From Actinoplanes sandaracinus (lineage in GTDB: Bacteria > Actinomycetota > Actinomycetes > Mycobacteriales > Micromonosporaceae): a DNA stretch of 64,000 bases. Positions 49,499 to 57,399 of the stretch are shown here, piece by piece (the stretch's first letter is position 1; each line of letters begins with the position of its first letter). The stretch spans positions 1 through 64,000 of the forward strand of contig NZ_JASCTH010000024.1 of NCBI RefSeq assembly GCF_030009775.1, read 5' to 3'. The notes beneath the pieces are model-generated. The model made no database searches. It was not told where the DNA came from and saw only the letters and a program-made list of their open reading frames with translations. A program made the translations under genes and the position numbers.

Positions 49499-49702
49499 TC
49501 AACCGAGGTTGCGCTGACGCTCGGCGCGGTACCAGAGAAGGAACTCGTCCAGCTCCTCGTCTGACTCGAAGACGTCAGGGGCCGATGTGGCCCACTGCTC
49601 GAATGTCATCGGCGACCGACCCATCTGGCGAATCAACTCGTCGATGGGGGTGAAGCCTCGGCCCTCGACGGCCGGGACATCGTCGGCATTGGTTGCGCTC
49701 AT
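49499..49702 (-). CDS. probable antitoxin partner of the PIN toxin
   Basis: A 67-residue acidic protein (GFTPIDELIRQMGRSPMTFE, PDVFESDEELDEFLLWYRAE). The acidic C-terminal helix suits toxin binding. No AbrB, RHH or Phd DNA-binding motif is obvious, so the antitoxin type is unassigned. ATG 49702 has GGGAGGAAACC directly upstream; the frame to 49732 is less likely. Confidence 0.7.
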   Translation of the reverse strand: MSATNADDVPAVEGRGFTPIDELIRQMGRSPMTFEQWATSAPDVFESDEELDEFLLWYRAERQRNLG

Positions 49703-49811
49703 GGTTTCCTCCCGAAGGAGTCTGCTAGTCATGCGGCCAGGTTACCCACGCTACTTGATATGGAGCAATAGCTCGTCAGCTTCTAGTCCTGGAGCAAGGA
49801 TACGCCCGGAG

Positions 49812-52169
49812 CTACTCCGCGGAGCCCTCGAAGCGGACGCGGTCGAGGAAGGTGAGCTGGGCCTTCTTGTGACCCATATCGATCTCGGGGCCGAGCGTGA
49901 ACCCGAGCCGCCGGAGGCGGTTGATCATGCGCTCGTTGCGGACGTCCGGCTCGGCGACGATGCGCTCGCGGGACGGCTCGGTGAAGAGGTGGCGCAGCAG
50001 CGCCGGAAAGACCGCGCTGGTCAGGTGCGGCAGGTTCCGGTCGCCGGCGTCGAGGAGCAGGTGCAGGCCGAAGTCGCCGGGGAGGACCTCGTAGCACTCG
50101 CCGACCGGGTCCAGCGACGGCTCGTACGTCTGGAAGATCCCGATCGGCCCGTCGTCGAGCAGCAGCAGGTAGGCGTGGTGACTGTCGAGACTGTCGACGA
50201 AGGCGTAGATCTCCTCGACCTTCTCGACGGTGTGCCCGGCCATGCCCCAGAAGCGGTTGCGCTCCTTCGTCACCCAGGTGTGCACGACCGGGGCGTGGGC
50301 GGCCGGGTCGAGCGGGATCATCGTGAGCTCGCCGAGGCCGGGCAGCTTCTCCGAGAGAACGATCATGGACAGACTCCGATCGGAGGCGAGGAGGTCCCAG
50401 TCGGTGACCAGCGGGATGAGCGAGCCGGCCGCCCAGAGCGGCAGCTGGTCCAGGAAGTGCGGTGACGCCGGGTCGTCGGAGGCGCCGAACGGCACGACCC
50501 ATCGGCTTCGTGCCCGGTCGGTGAGGTCCCAGACGTACCGGGCGACCGGGCCGCGCCAGCACAGGTCGCTGACCCCGGGCACGCTGGACGTGTTGAGCAC
50601 GCAGGCCGCCGAGCCACCGAGTTCCACCTGCGGGACGGCGACGGAGAGACCCGGCAGCTGGAGTGGGTGCAGCAGGTGCCGCGAGCCCCAGGACTCCCCG
50701 TCGGCGGGGAGGGTCGCCAGCGCCGACGGGTCCAGGCCGAGGCCGCCCAGCACCCCGTCCAGGGCGATCCCGATGCGGGCGCGCGGATCGGTCCACGGGG
50801 CGAAGAGCGGGTCGTGGCCGCACGGCTCGAAGAGAGGCCGCAGAGCGGGCAGGTCGCACAGCGCACGTGCCAGCGCCGACCGCCGGGCCATCGCGTGGCC
50901 GGCGTCGATCGAGCCGGCGGGCAGCGCGGTGTCCATGTGGATCTTCTCGTGCTCGACGCCGGCGTCGAGCAGGGCACGGATCCGGCGGGCACGGGCGGGC
51001 GGGGCGAAGTCGACGCCGTACGGCGCGGTGTCGGGCCGGCGGTCGTTGGCGTTGACGGCGGACGAGACCTCGGCGCGGAACATCGGGGCCCAGCCGGGTT
51101 TCCACTCGTACCGGGTTTTCCAGGCGGGAACCGGCACGAGGCGGTTGCGCTCGTCGCGCTCCGGCACCCGGCCGACGGTGAGCTGCAGGGTGCGGCCGGT
51201 GGAGTCGGCGGTCAGGACGCTGTTGACCGGTTCGACCCACCGGGACAGGGCGTCGGCCACGTCGTCCACCGTGGACGCGTGCAGCAGCGGCAGCAGGGCG
51301 TCGAAACCCAGATCGAAACCGGCGCGAGCGGGGGTACGCAGACTCAGGTCGCCGTCGATGATCGGCCCACGGGCGGTCTCCACGATGTCGACCACGACCG
51401 GATCGTCATCGCGTACGGCGATCGTCTCCTGATGGGTGACCACCGGCTCCCAGCCGGTCGCGCCGCGGGCCTGGAGCCCGTCGCCGGTGGCGCGCAGTTC
51501 CTCGATGTAAAGGTCCTGGTAATCGGCCATGGCGTTGGTGATGGCCCAGGCCACCGACCCGGCGTGGCCGAAGTGCTGCACGCCGGGGACGCCGGGGAAG
51601 GTGAGCCCGGCGACGTCGAACGACGGGCAGGCGAGGCGGATCTGCTGGTAGACGCCCGGCAGTTCGAGCAGGCGGTGCGGATCTCCGGCGATGTGCGCGT
51701 CAGCGGCCCAGGCGTTGCTTCCGGAGCCGCCCGGGCCCTCGATCGCGAACCACGCGATCGCGGAGGGCCCGAGGGTGCGTTCGACGTGGGCACGCCACAT
51801 CTTGTTGCCGAACGTCCCGAAGAGGATGTGCTGCACCAGGAACACGCCGTACGAGGACCACGGGTGCCACTCGATGCCGCCCGCGCGGACACCGGCGGCG
51901 TAGGAGGAGACCCAGTCCCGGGTCGGCTGGTCCGAATTCTCGAAGCACCGCCGGGCGGTGTCGTCGAGCCGGGCCCGCCGGGCGAACCGGTCCCAGCCGA
52001 GTTCGGCGATCCCGGCCACCTCGGCCAGGCGGCCCTCGGAGCGGCGCCGTTCCACCTCGATCTGGCGGCCACGGTCGGCGGCGGTCACCCGCCCCTGGAG
52101 CCAGGCCAGGTCGAGGACCGAGCCGGCTCGCAGGTGCGGGATCCCGTGATCGTCGCGATAGACCCTCAT
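49812..52169 (-). CDS. penicillin acylase-family Ntn hydrolase fused to a siderophore-type GNAT acyltransferase
   Basis: A 785-residue two-domain protein. Residues 1-570 are a penicillin amidase fold: HGIPHLRAGSVLDLAWLQGR start, autoprocessing and nucleophile Ser in GGSGSNAWAADAHIAGDPHR, and WAITNAMADYQDLYIEEL. From about residue 590 an acyltransferase follows. Its HTWVTKERNRFWGMAG, EVLPGDFGLHLLLD and AEPDVRNERMI segments match the N-terminal domain of the next protein (HTWVTHPRSHYWGLQG, DVRPGDIGMHVLVA, VEPDVRNEAIA). The start overlaps the preceding stop (ATGA), so it is part of the siderophore operon. A role in capping or trimming hydroxamates with an unusual acyl group is inferred. From memory, penicillin amidase and extra acyltransferase genes occur in some des clusters. 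No signal peptide was noted. Confidence 0.88.
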   Translation of the reverse strand: MRVYRDDHGIPHLRAGSVLDLAWLQGRVTAADRGRQIEVERRRSEGRLAEVAGIAELGWDRFARRARLDDTARRCFENSDQPTRDWVSSYAAGVRAGGIEWHPWSSYGVFLVQHILFGTFGNKMWRAHVERTLGPSAIAWFAIEGPGGSGSNAWAADAHIAGDPHRLLELPGVYQQIRLACPSFDVAGLTFPGVPGVQHFGHAGSVAWAITNAMADYQDLYIEELRATGDGLQARGATGWEPVVTHQETIAVRDDDPVVVDIVETARGPIIDGDLSLRTPARAGFDLGFDALLPLLHASTVDDVADALSRWVEPVNSVLTADSTGRTLQLTVGRVPERDERNRLVPVPAWKTRYEWKPGWAPMFRAEVSSAVNANDRRPDTAPYGVDFAPPARARRIRALLDAGVEHEKIHMDTALPAGSIDAGHAMARRSALARALCDLPALRPLFEPCGHDPLFAPWTDPRARIGIALDGVLGGLGLDPSALATLPADGESWGSRHLLHPLQLPGLSVAVPQVELGGSAACVLNTSSVPGVSDLCWRGPVARYVWDLTDRARSRWVVPFGASDDPASPHFLDQLPLWAAGSLIPLVTDWDLLASDRSLSMIVLSEKLPGLGELTMIPLDPAAHAPVVHTWVTKERNRFWGMAGHTVEKVEEIYAFVDSLDSHHAYLLLLDDGPIGIFQTYEPSLDPVGECYEVLPGDFGLHLLLDAGDRNLPHLTSAVFPALLRHLFTEPSRERIVAEPDVRNERMINRLRRLGFTLGPEIDMGHKKAQLTFLDRVRFEGSAE

Positions 52170-54367
52170 GCCGAGATCGGGTTCTCCAGCTCGCCCGCGA
52201 AGATCAGCGAGCTGGCCTGGTCGGTGAGGTCCACCATCTGCAGCGTGTTGCGCAACTGGAGCCGGTTCAGGCAGGAGTGCTTGAACGTGGGCCGCAGCAG
52301 GTCGAGTCGCCCGGTCAGCGACGGGTGGTCCTTCGCGTGCCCGCGCACGCAGTCCCCGGCCAGCGCCCAGAACTCGCCCGCGGTCAGCACCCCGTCGGCG
52401 TCGAGGATTCCGGCGAGGTGCCGCAGGAACCCGTCGAACACGTCGGTGAAGATCGCGAGTTCCTTGAACTCGTCGCTGACGTCGACCCGGATCCGCTCCA
52501 CCTCGGGCGGCAGCGGCTGGTCGTTCATCACCGCCACCTCCTCGCCGATGTCCTTCATGAAGACCCGGCGCGGCACGTGGTTCTCCAGCACGAGGATCAG
52601 GTTCTCGCCGTGCGGCATGAAGGCGAGGTCGTGCTTGAGGATGCAGTGCACCACCGGCCGCAGGTAGGCGTGCAGGTAGGACGCGACCCACTCGGCCGGC
52701 GTCACTCCCGACTCCCGGATCAGGGCGGTGGCCAGGGAGTCTCCGGCGCGGTCGCGGTGCAGCAGGCTGGCCATCGTGGCGAGCCGCTCGCCCTCGGCGA
52801 GGCGCGGCATCGGGCTCTCCCGCCACAGGGCGGCGAGCATCTTGGTGTACGCCGAAGGCGTGCCCGTCCGGTGGTAGGCGTCCCCGGTGTACCCGATCGC
52901 CGCCAGCTCGCGGAGCACCCCGAACCCGCAGGCCCGCAGTTCCTCGTCACCCTCCACGACGGACGCGACCCAGTCGTTGATCGGCGGCGTGGCCTTCATG
53001 TACTTCGGGGACAGCCCGCGCAGGAAACCCATGTTCTGCACCGCGATGGCGGTCTTCACGTAGTGCCGCTCGGGCCGGTCGAGGTTGAAGAACGTCCGGA
53101 TCGACTGCTGTGCCTGGTAACGGTCGTCGCCGGCGTCGAGCGGGACGACAGCCCGGCGGGCCACGTCGGGAGCGAACGTGACGGTGACCTTGTGCTCCCA
53201 CTGCCACGGGTGCACCGGTAGGTACCGGTAGTCCGCCGGGTCCAGCCCGTGCCCGCGCAACTGAGACTCGAACCGGTCCAGGAGGTCGCCCAGTTCCGCC
53301 CGGTAATGCGCGAGCTCGTCGCCGTCGTACACGAAGATGCTCTCGCTCTTGCGGACGGCGACCCACCGCAAGCGGACCGGCCGCCCGGCCTCGGGGGTGT
53401 AGGCGGCATGGTCGGAGAGTCCGTAACCGATGCGCCCGTTGTTGGCCACGAACCCGGGGTGTCCCTCGGTCATCGCGGCCTCGATGGTCTGGAAGCTCGC
53501 GTGGACGAGGTCCTGGGCGGTCTCCCGGCGGTGCGCGAACTTCCATGCGGTGCCGGCCAGTGTCGCGGAGATCTCCTCGAGATAGGTCCCGAGCAGCTTC
53601 TCCGGGATGCCGAGGGTCTCCCGGAGGTTCGCGATGAAGTCGAGCGAGTCCAGCGGCCCGTCCAGCGACTCGGGGTCGATCACCCAGTGTTCGAGCGGGT
53701 ACCGCTTCGCGGCGAACGTGTTCTCACCGAACTGGAACCGGCCGTCGCCGAGAGCGACCGGCGTGATCAGGCGCTCGTGGCTGAACTCGGCGATCGCCTT
53801 CGCGATCAGCCTGCGGTGCGCGAACTCGATGGCCTCCGGCCGCAGGTGCGGGACGCTCATCTCGTACGCCGTCCGCGTGCAGAGACTGAGCCGCGCCACC
53901 TTGTCGTGGAGCCGGACGTGGCGTTGTTCGACGAAGCCGACCTCGGCGTTCTTCCGCGCGATCGCCTCGTTGCGCACGTCCGGCTCGACGACGACCCGTT
54001 CGATCCGCGGGTCGGCGAAGCAGAAGTCCATGACCGCCCGCATCACCGCGGAGGTGACGCCGGATCGCGGCCGGCCGGTGGGCGGCGCGACGAGCACGTG
54101 CATGCCGATGTCGCCGGGCCGCACGTCGTAGTGCGAGGCCAGCTCGCTGTGCGCCGGGTCGTAGGTCTCGGCGAGGAACAGCGGGGCGCCGTCGTCGTCC
54201 AGCCCGAGCCACGCGTGGTGGTGCGGGTTGTCGGCGATCTTCTGGTACTCCTCGCGCACCCGGTCGGTGGTCGCGCCCTGAAGGCCCCAGTAGTGCGAGC
54301 GCGGGTGGGTCACCCAGGTGTGCAGAAGATCAAGATCACGATCAAGGTCGAGGGGTACGAGTCTCAT
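52166..54367 (-). CDS. desD: DesC-DesD fusion: hydroxamate acyltransferase plus NIS siderophore synthetase
   Basis: A 733-residue protein. Residues 1-170 are a GNAT domain of the siderophore type (RLVPLDLDRDLDLLHTWVTH, VVVEPDVRNEAIARKNAEVG) that acylates N-hydroxy-cadaverine. The rest is an IucA/IucC-type NRPS-independent synthetase: AAMTEGHPGFVANNGRIGYG, YRYLPVHPWQWEHKVTVTFA, SIRTFFNLDRPERHYVKTAI, HGENLILVLENHVPRRVFMK and a C-terminal NRLQLRNTLQ. It adenylates the succinyl end and joins units with ATP. In Streptomyces these are two genes, desC and desD; here they are one. Both ends overlap neighbours by ATGA. Confidence 0.94.
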   Translation of the reverse strand: MRLVPLDLDRDLDLLHTWVTHPRSHYWGLQGATTDRVREEYQKIADNPHHHAWLGLDDDGAPLFLAETYDPAHSELASHYDVRPGDIGMHVLVAPPTGRPRSGVTSAVMRAVMDFCFADPRIERVVVEPDVRNEAIARKNAEVGFVEQRHVRLHDKVARLSLCTRTAYEMSVPHLRPEAIEFAHRRLIAKAIAEFSHERLITPVALGDGRFQFGENTFAAKRYPLEHWVIDPESLDGPLDSLDFIANLRETLGIPEKLLGTYLEEISATLAGTAWKFAHRRETAQDLVHASFQTIEAAMTEGHPGFVANNGRIGYGLSDHAAYTPEAGRPVRLRWVAVRKSESIFVYDGDELAHYRAELGDLLDRFESQLRGHGLDPADYRYLPVHPWQWEHKVTVTFAPDVARRAVVPLDAGDDRYQAQQSIRTFFNLDRPERHYVKTAIAVQNMGFLRGLSPKYMKATPPINDWVASVVEGDEELRACGFGVLRELAAIGYTGDAYHRTGTPSAYTKMLAALWRESPMPRLAEGERLATMASLLHRDRAGDSLATALIRESGVTPAEWVASYLHAYLRPVVHCILKHDLAFMPHGENLILVLENHVPRRVFMKDIGEEVAVMNDQPLPPEVERIRVDVSDEFKELAIFTDVFDGFLRHLAGILDADGVLTAGEFWALAGDCVRGHAKDHPSLTGRLDLLRPTFKHSCLNRLQLRNTLQMVDLTDQASSLIFAGELENPISA

Positions 54368-55644
54368 CGGTTCACCAACTGTCGGGGGATGTCGGCCTTC
54401 GGCGCTCCGAACTGCTGGAACGCGATGGACTCCTCGATCTTGTAGATCTCGCGGCCGGTGATGCCCTTGAGGATCACCGAGTTGCGGTAGGGGCCCATGC
54501 CCAGGTCGGGGTCGGTCACGCTGTGCGTGTGCTCGGCCGCGTTCTGCACGAACACCTCGTTGCCGGACTTGTCGACGGCGTAGTCCACGGTCACGTCGAA
54601 GCGTCCGCGGGCATCCCAGCTGATCCGGTCCCGGACCGGGTCCAGGAACGACGGGACGCGGGGGGCGTACCCGGTGGCCAGCACGAGGCCCTGGCTGGTC
54701 GCGGTGAACGAGCGTTCCTGTTCCCGGTGGTGCAGCGCCAGCGTCCAGCGCTCGCCGTCCCAGATCACGCCCTCCAGGGCGGTTCCGGTCAGCAGGGTGG
54801 TCGGGACCGGCCCGGCCAGGCTCTTGGCGTAGAGCGTGTCGTAGATGGTGTCGACCAGGTCGCCGCTGATTCCCTTGTAGAGGTTGCGCTGCTCACGGCC
54901 GAGCCGGTCGCGCACCTCCATCGGCAACCCCTGGTGGTACCGGATGTACTCCGGCGAGGTCATCTCCAGGGTCAGCTTGGTGTACTCCATCGGGAAGTAC
55001 CGCGGCGATCGGGTGATCCAGCTCAGGTGGTAGCCGTACGTCTCGATCTCGTTGAGCAGGTCGAGGTAGATCTCGGCGGCGCTCTGCCCGCTGCCGATGA
55101 TCGTGATCGAGTCGAGGCCCTGGAGCTTCTCCTTGTTGGGCAGGTAGTCCGCGCTGTGCACGTACGGCCCCTGGTCGACGGCGGCCGGCACGCGCGGGGC
55201 GGTGCCGATGCCGAGCACCAGCTTGCGCGCCCGGTAGGTCTGGCCCCCGGTGTGCACCAGGTAGGCCTCGCCGTCGTGGGTGACGGTGTCGACGCGGGTG
55301 TTCCAGTGGATCGACGGCAGCTGCCGCGCCACCCACTTGCAGTACTCGTTGTACTCCGCGCGCAGCGGGTAGAAGCTTTCCCGGATGTAGAACGGGTAGA
55401 GCCGGCCCACCTGCTTGAGGTAGTTGAGGAACGAGAAGCGGTTGGTCGGGTCGGCCATGGTGACCAGGTCGGCCATGAACGGGACCTGGATGGTCACCCC
55501 GTCGAGCATCAGACCCGGATGCCAGTCGAACTCGGCCCGCTGCTCCAGGAAGACGCCGTCCACGTCGGGCAGGTCCGCGGTGAGGGCGGCCAGGCCCAGG
55601 TTGAACGGGCCGACCCCGATGGCCACGAAGTCGTGCGTGCGCAT
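54364..55644 (-). CDS. desB: lysine/cadaverine N6-monooxygenase
   Basis: A 426-residue FAD- and NADPH-dependent hydroxylase of the IucD/SidA family. The FAD loop VAIGVGPFNLGLAALTADLP, the substrate/FAD segment WHPGLMLDGVTIQVPFMADL, TNRFSFLNYLKQVGRLYPFY, the NADPH loop ITIIGSGQSAAEIYLDLLNE and the ATGYAPRVP turn are all present. It makes N-hydroxycadaverine from cadaverine, the second step of desferrioxamine synthesis. Its start and the DesA stop overlap by one base (55644). Confidence 0.95.
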   Translation of the reverse strand: MRTHDFVAIGVGPFNLGLAALTADLPDVDGVFLEQRAEFDWHPGLMLDGVTIQVPFMADLVTMADPTNRFSFLNYLKQVGRLYPFYIRESFYPLRAEYNEYCKWVARQLPSIHWNTRVDTVTHDGEAYLVHTGGQTYRARKLVLGIGTAPRVPAAVDQGPYVHSADYLPNKEKLQGLDSITIIGSGQSAAEIYLDLLNEIETYGYHLSWITRSPRYFPMEYTKLTLEMTSPEYIRYHQGLPMEVRDRLGREQRNLYKGISGDLVDTIYDTLYAKSLAGPVPTTLLTGTALEGVIWDGERWTLALHHREQERSFTATSQGLVLATGYAPRVPSFLDPVRDRISWDARGRFDVTVDYAVDKSGNEVFVQNAAEHTHSVTDPDLGMGPYRNSVILKGITGREIYKIEESIAFQQFGAPKADIPRQLVNR

Positions 55645-57110
55645 CAGGCCATCACCGCCGCGGCCTGGTCGCGCTCGCCGGTCATCTCCTGTCCGATCCC
55701 GCGGATCAGGTCCAGCACGCTGCGGATGTGCGTCATCGTGGTGTTCGGGTTGAGCAGGGTGAACTTCAGCCAGTAGTGGCCGCCGACGGTGGTGCCGGCG
55801 ACGATCGCCTGGCCGCCGTAGAACAGTCGCTGCCGCAGCTTCGGCATCAGCTCGTCACACTCGGCGACGCTCATGCCGGCCGGCCGGTAACGGAACAGCA
55901 CCGTGCTCAGCGTCGGCGCGGCCACCGCCTCGAAATCCGCGTCGTCATCGATCTGCAGGTAGGTCTCGTGCGCCCGGTCGACGACGGTGTCGAACATGTC
56001 ACCGATCTGCTCGGCGCCCATGGTCCGCAGCGTCATCCACAGCTTCAGCGCGTCGAACCGGCGGGTGGTCTGCAGGCTCTTGTCGACCTGGTTCGGCACC
56101 GCCGCGGTACGCGGGTTCAGGTAGTCGGCGTGCACCGCGATCCGGCGCATCGTCTCGCCCCGGCGGACCACGATGGCGCTGGAGCTGACCGGCTGGAAGT
56201 AGCTCTTGTGGAAGTCCACGGTCACCGAGTCGGCCTTCTCGATGCCGTCGAGCAGGTGCCGGCGGCGAGGGGAGACGAGCAGGCCACAGCCGTACGCGGC
56301 GTCGACGTGGAACCAGATGCCCTGGTCGCCGCAGATGGCGCCGATGGCGTCGACCGGGTCGAGGCGGCCCAGGTCGGTGGTGCCGGCGGTGGCGACCACG
56401 GCCATCGGGATGCCGCCGTCGCGGCGCACGCCGTCGATCGCGGCGACCAGCGCGCCCGGGTCCATCCGGCCGGTGCCGTCGGTGGCGACGCCGACCACGG
56501 CGTCGGCGGCCATGCCGAGGATGCCGGCCGACTTGCTCACGCTGAAGTGGCTCTCCGTGGTGGCGAAGATCCGCAGCTGCGGGATGGCGTCTTTCCGGTC
56601 CAGCCCGACCAGCGCCTCTTCCCTGGCCAGCAGCAGGGCCTGCAGGTTGGACTGGGTGCCGCCGCTGGTGAAGATGCCGTCGGCGTCCGGCCCGAAGCCG
56701 ATCCGCCCGGCCGTCCAGTCGATCAGGCGGCGCTCGATGAGGGTGCCCGCGGTGCTCTGGTCCCACGTGTCCACGGAGGAGTTGACCGCGGAGATCAGCA
56801 CCTCGGCGCTCAGCGCCGGGATCGCGACCGGGCAGTTCAGGTGAGCGACGTAGGTCGGCTCGTGGAACCAGACCGCGTTGTCGAGGTAGAGCCGGGCGAC
56901 TTCGTGCAGTGCCGCACCGGTGTCACCGAGCGGCCGGTCGAGGTCGACGGCGTCGACCTGTTCCTGCAACTCGGCGACTCCTGCGCCGGAGTACGGCTGC
57001 CGCACCGCCTTCACCCGGTCGGCTAGCAGCGCCGACGCGTGCCACACACCGGACGTGTAACCGTCCAGGGTGGACCCGGAAAACAGATGCGGGGACTCGG
57101 ACCGCTCCAA
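55644..57110 (-). CDS. desA: PLP-dependent lysine decarboxylase of desferrioxamine biosynthesis
   Basis: A 488-residue group II decarboxylase. Family blocks: GIFTSGGTQSNLQALLLARE, TTESHFSVSKSAGILGMA, GTTDLGRLDPVDAIGAICGD, WFHVDAAYGCGLL and the PLP lysine in SVTVDFHKSYFQPVSSSAIV. It converts lysine to cadaverine. TTG 57110 is the chosen start: GGAGG lies exactly 6 bases before it, whereas the longer frame to 57482 is non-coding and would cover the iron box. The operon order is decarboxylase, hydroxylase, acyltransferase-synthetase, acylase-acyltransferase. Confidence 0.94.
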   Translation of the reverse strand: MERSESPHLFSGSTLDGYTSGVWHASALLADRVKAVRQPYSGAGVAELQEQVDAVDLDRPLGDTGAALHEVARLYLDNAVWFHEPTYVAHLNCPVAIPALSAEVLISAVNSSVDTWDQSTAGTLIERRLIDWTAGRIGFGPDADGIFTSGGTQSNLQALLLAREEALVGLDRKDAIPQLRIFATTESHFSVSKSAGILGMAADAVVGVATDGTGRMDPGALVAAIDGVRRDGGIPMAVVATAGTTDLGRLDPVDAIGAICGDQGIWFHVDAAYGCGLLVSPRRRHLLDGIEKADSVTVDFHKSYFQPVSSSAIVVRRGETMRRIAVHADYLNPRTAAVPNQVDKSLQTTRRFDALKLWMTLRTMGAEQIGDMFDTVVDRAHETYLQIDDDADFEAVAAPTLSTVLFRYRPAGMSVAECDELMPKLRQRLFYGGQAIVAGTTVGGHYWLKFTLLNPNTTMTHIRSVLDLIRGIGQEMTGERDQAAAVMA

Positions 57111-57124
57111 CGGGGGCCTCCAAA

Positions 57125-57143
57125 TAAGGTAAACCTTACCTAA
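57125..57143 (-). promoter_or_regulatory. iron box (DmdR/IdeR operator) before desA
   Basis: Minus strand TTAGGTAAGGTTTACCTTA matches 15 of 19 positions of the consensus TTAGGTTAGGCTAACCTAA, and sits 15 bases upstream of the desA TTG start. It implies repression of the siderophore operon by an iron-bound DtxR-family protein. Confidence 0.88.
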
Positions 57144-57359
57144 CTGAGGGGAGGCTAACTGGCCGGACACGGGAAGGAAACTTACGCACGGAACCTCGGG
57201 GGATTTCACACCCGGTCCAGCACCCTCCACGCACGGCCCGACCTGCGAAAGTGTTCTTGAGAACTGCTTCGACGAACGTCGAGTGACGAGTGCCACATGA
57301 TGCACGAAGCCCCCTCTTCCAGAGAGGGATTCATCGATATACAAGATCGGAAGATCCGC

Positions 57360-57390
57360 GCCGGCCCCCGCTGAAAAAGCGCGGGCCGGC
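57360..57390 (-). terminator. terminator of the arabinofuranosidase gene
   Basis: GCCGGCCC (57360-57367) pairs with GGGCCGGC (57383-57390), with inner CGC/GCG and an A-rich loop. It begins 9 bases past the GH51 stop on the minus strand. The remaining 57144-57359 sequence holds a CCCTCT/AGAGGG mini-hairpin near 57311 and nothing else recognised. Confidence 0.75.
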
Positions 57391-57399
57391 TGCCGGGGG

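Noticed and set aside
52170..52826. Upstream extension of the acylase frame into the DesC-DesD gene
   Set aside because: Non-homologous translation; ATG 52169 overlaps the preceding stop by ATGA, as elsewhere in the operon.
57144..57359. Longer DesA N-terminus from 57482
   Set aside because: The translation lacks homology, would place the iron box inside the gene, and TTG 57110 has an ideal ribosome site.
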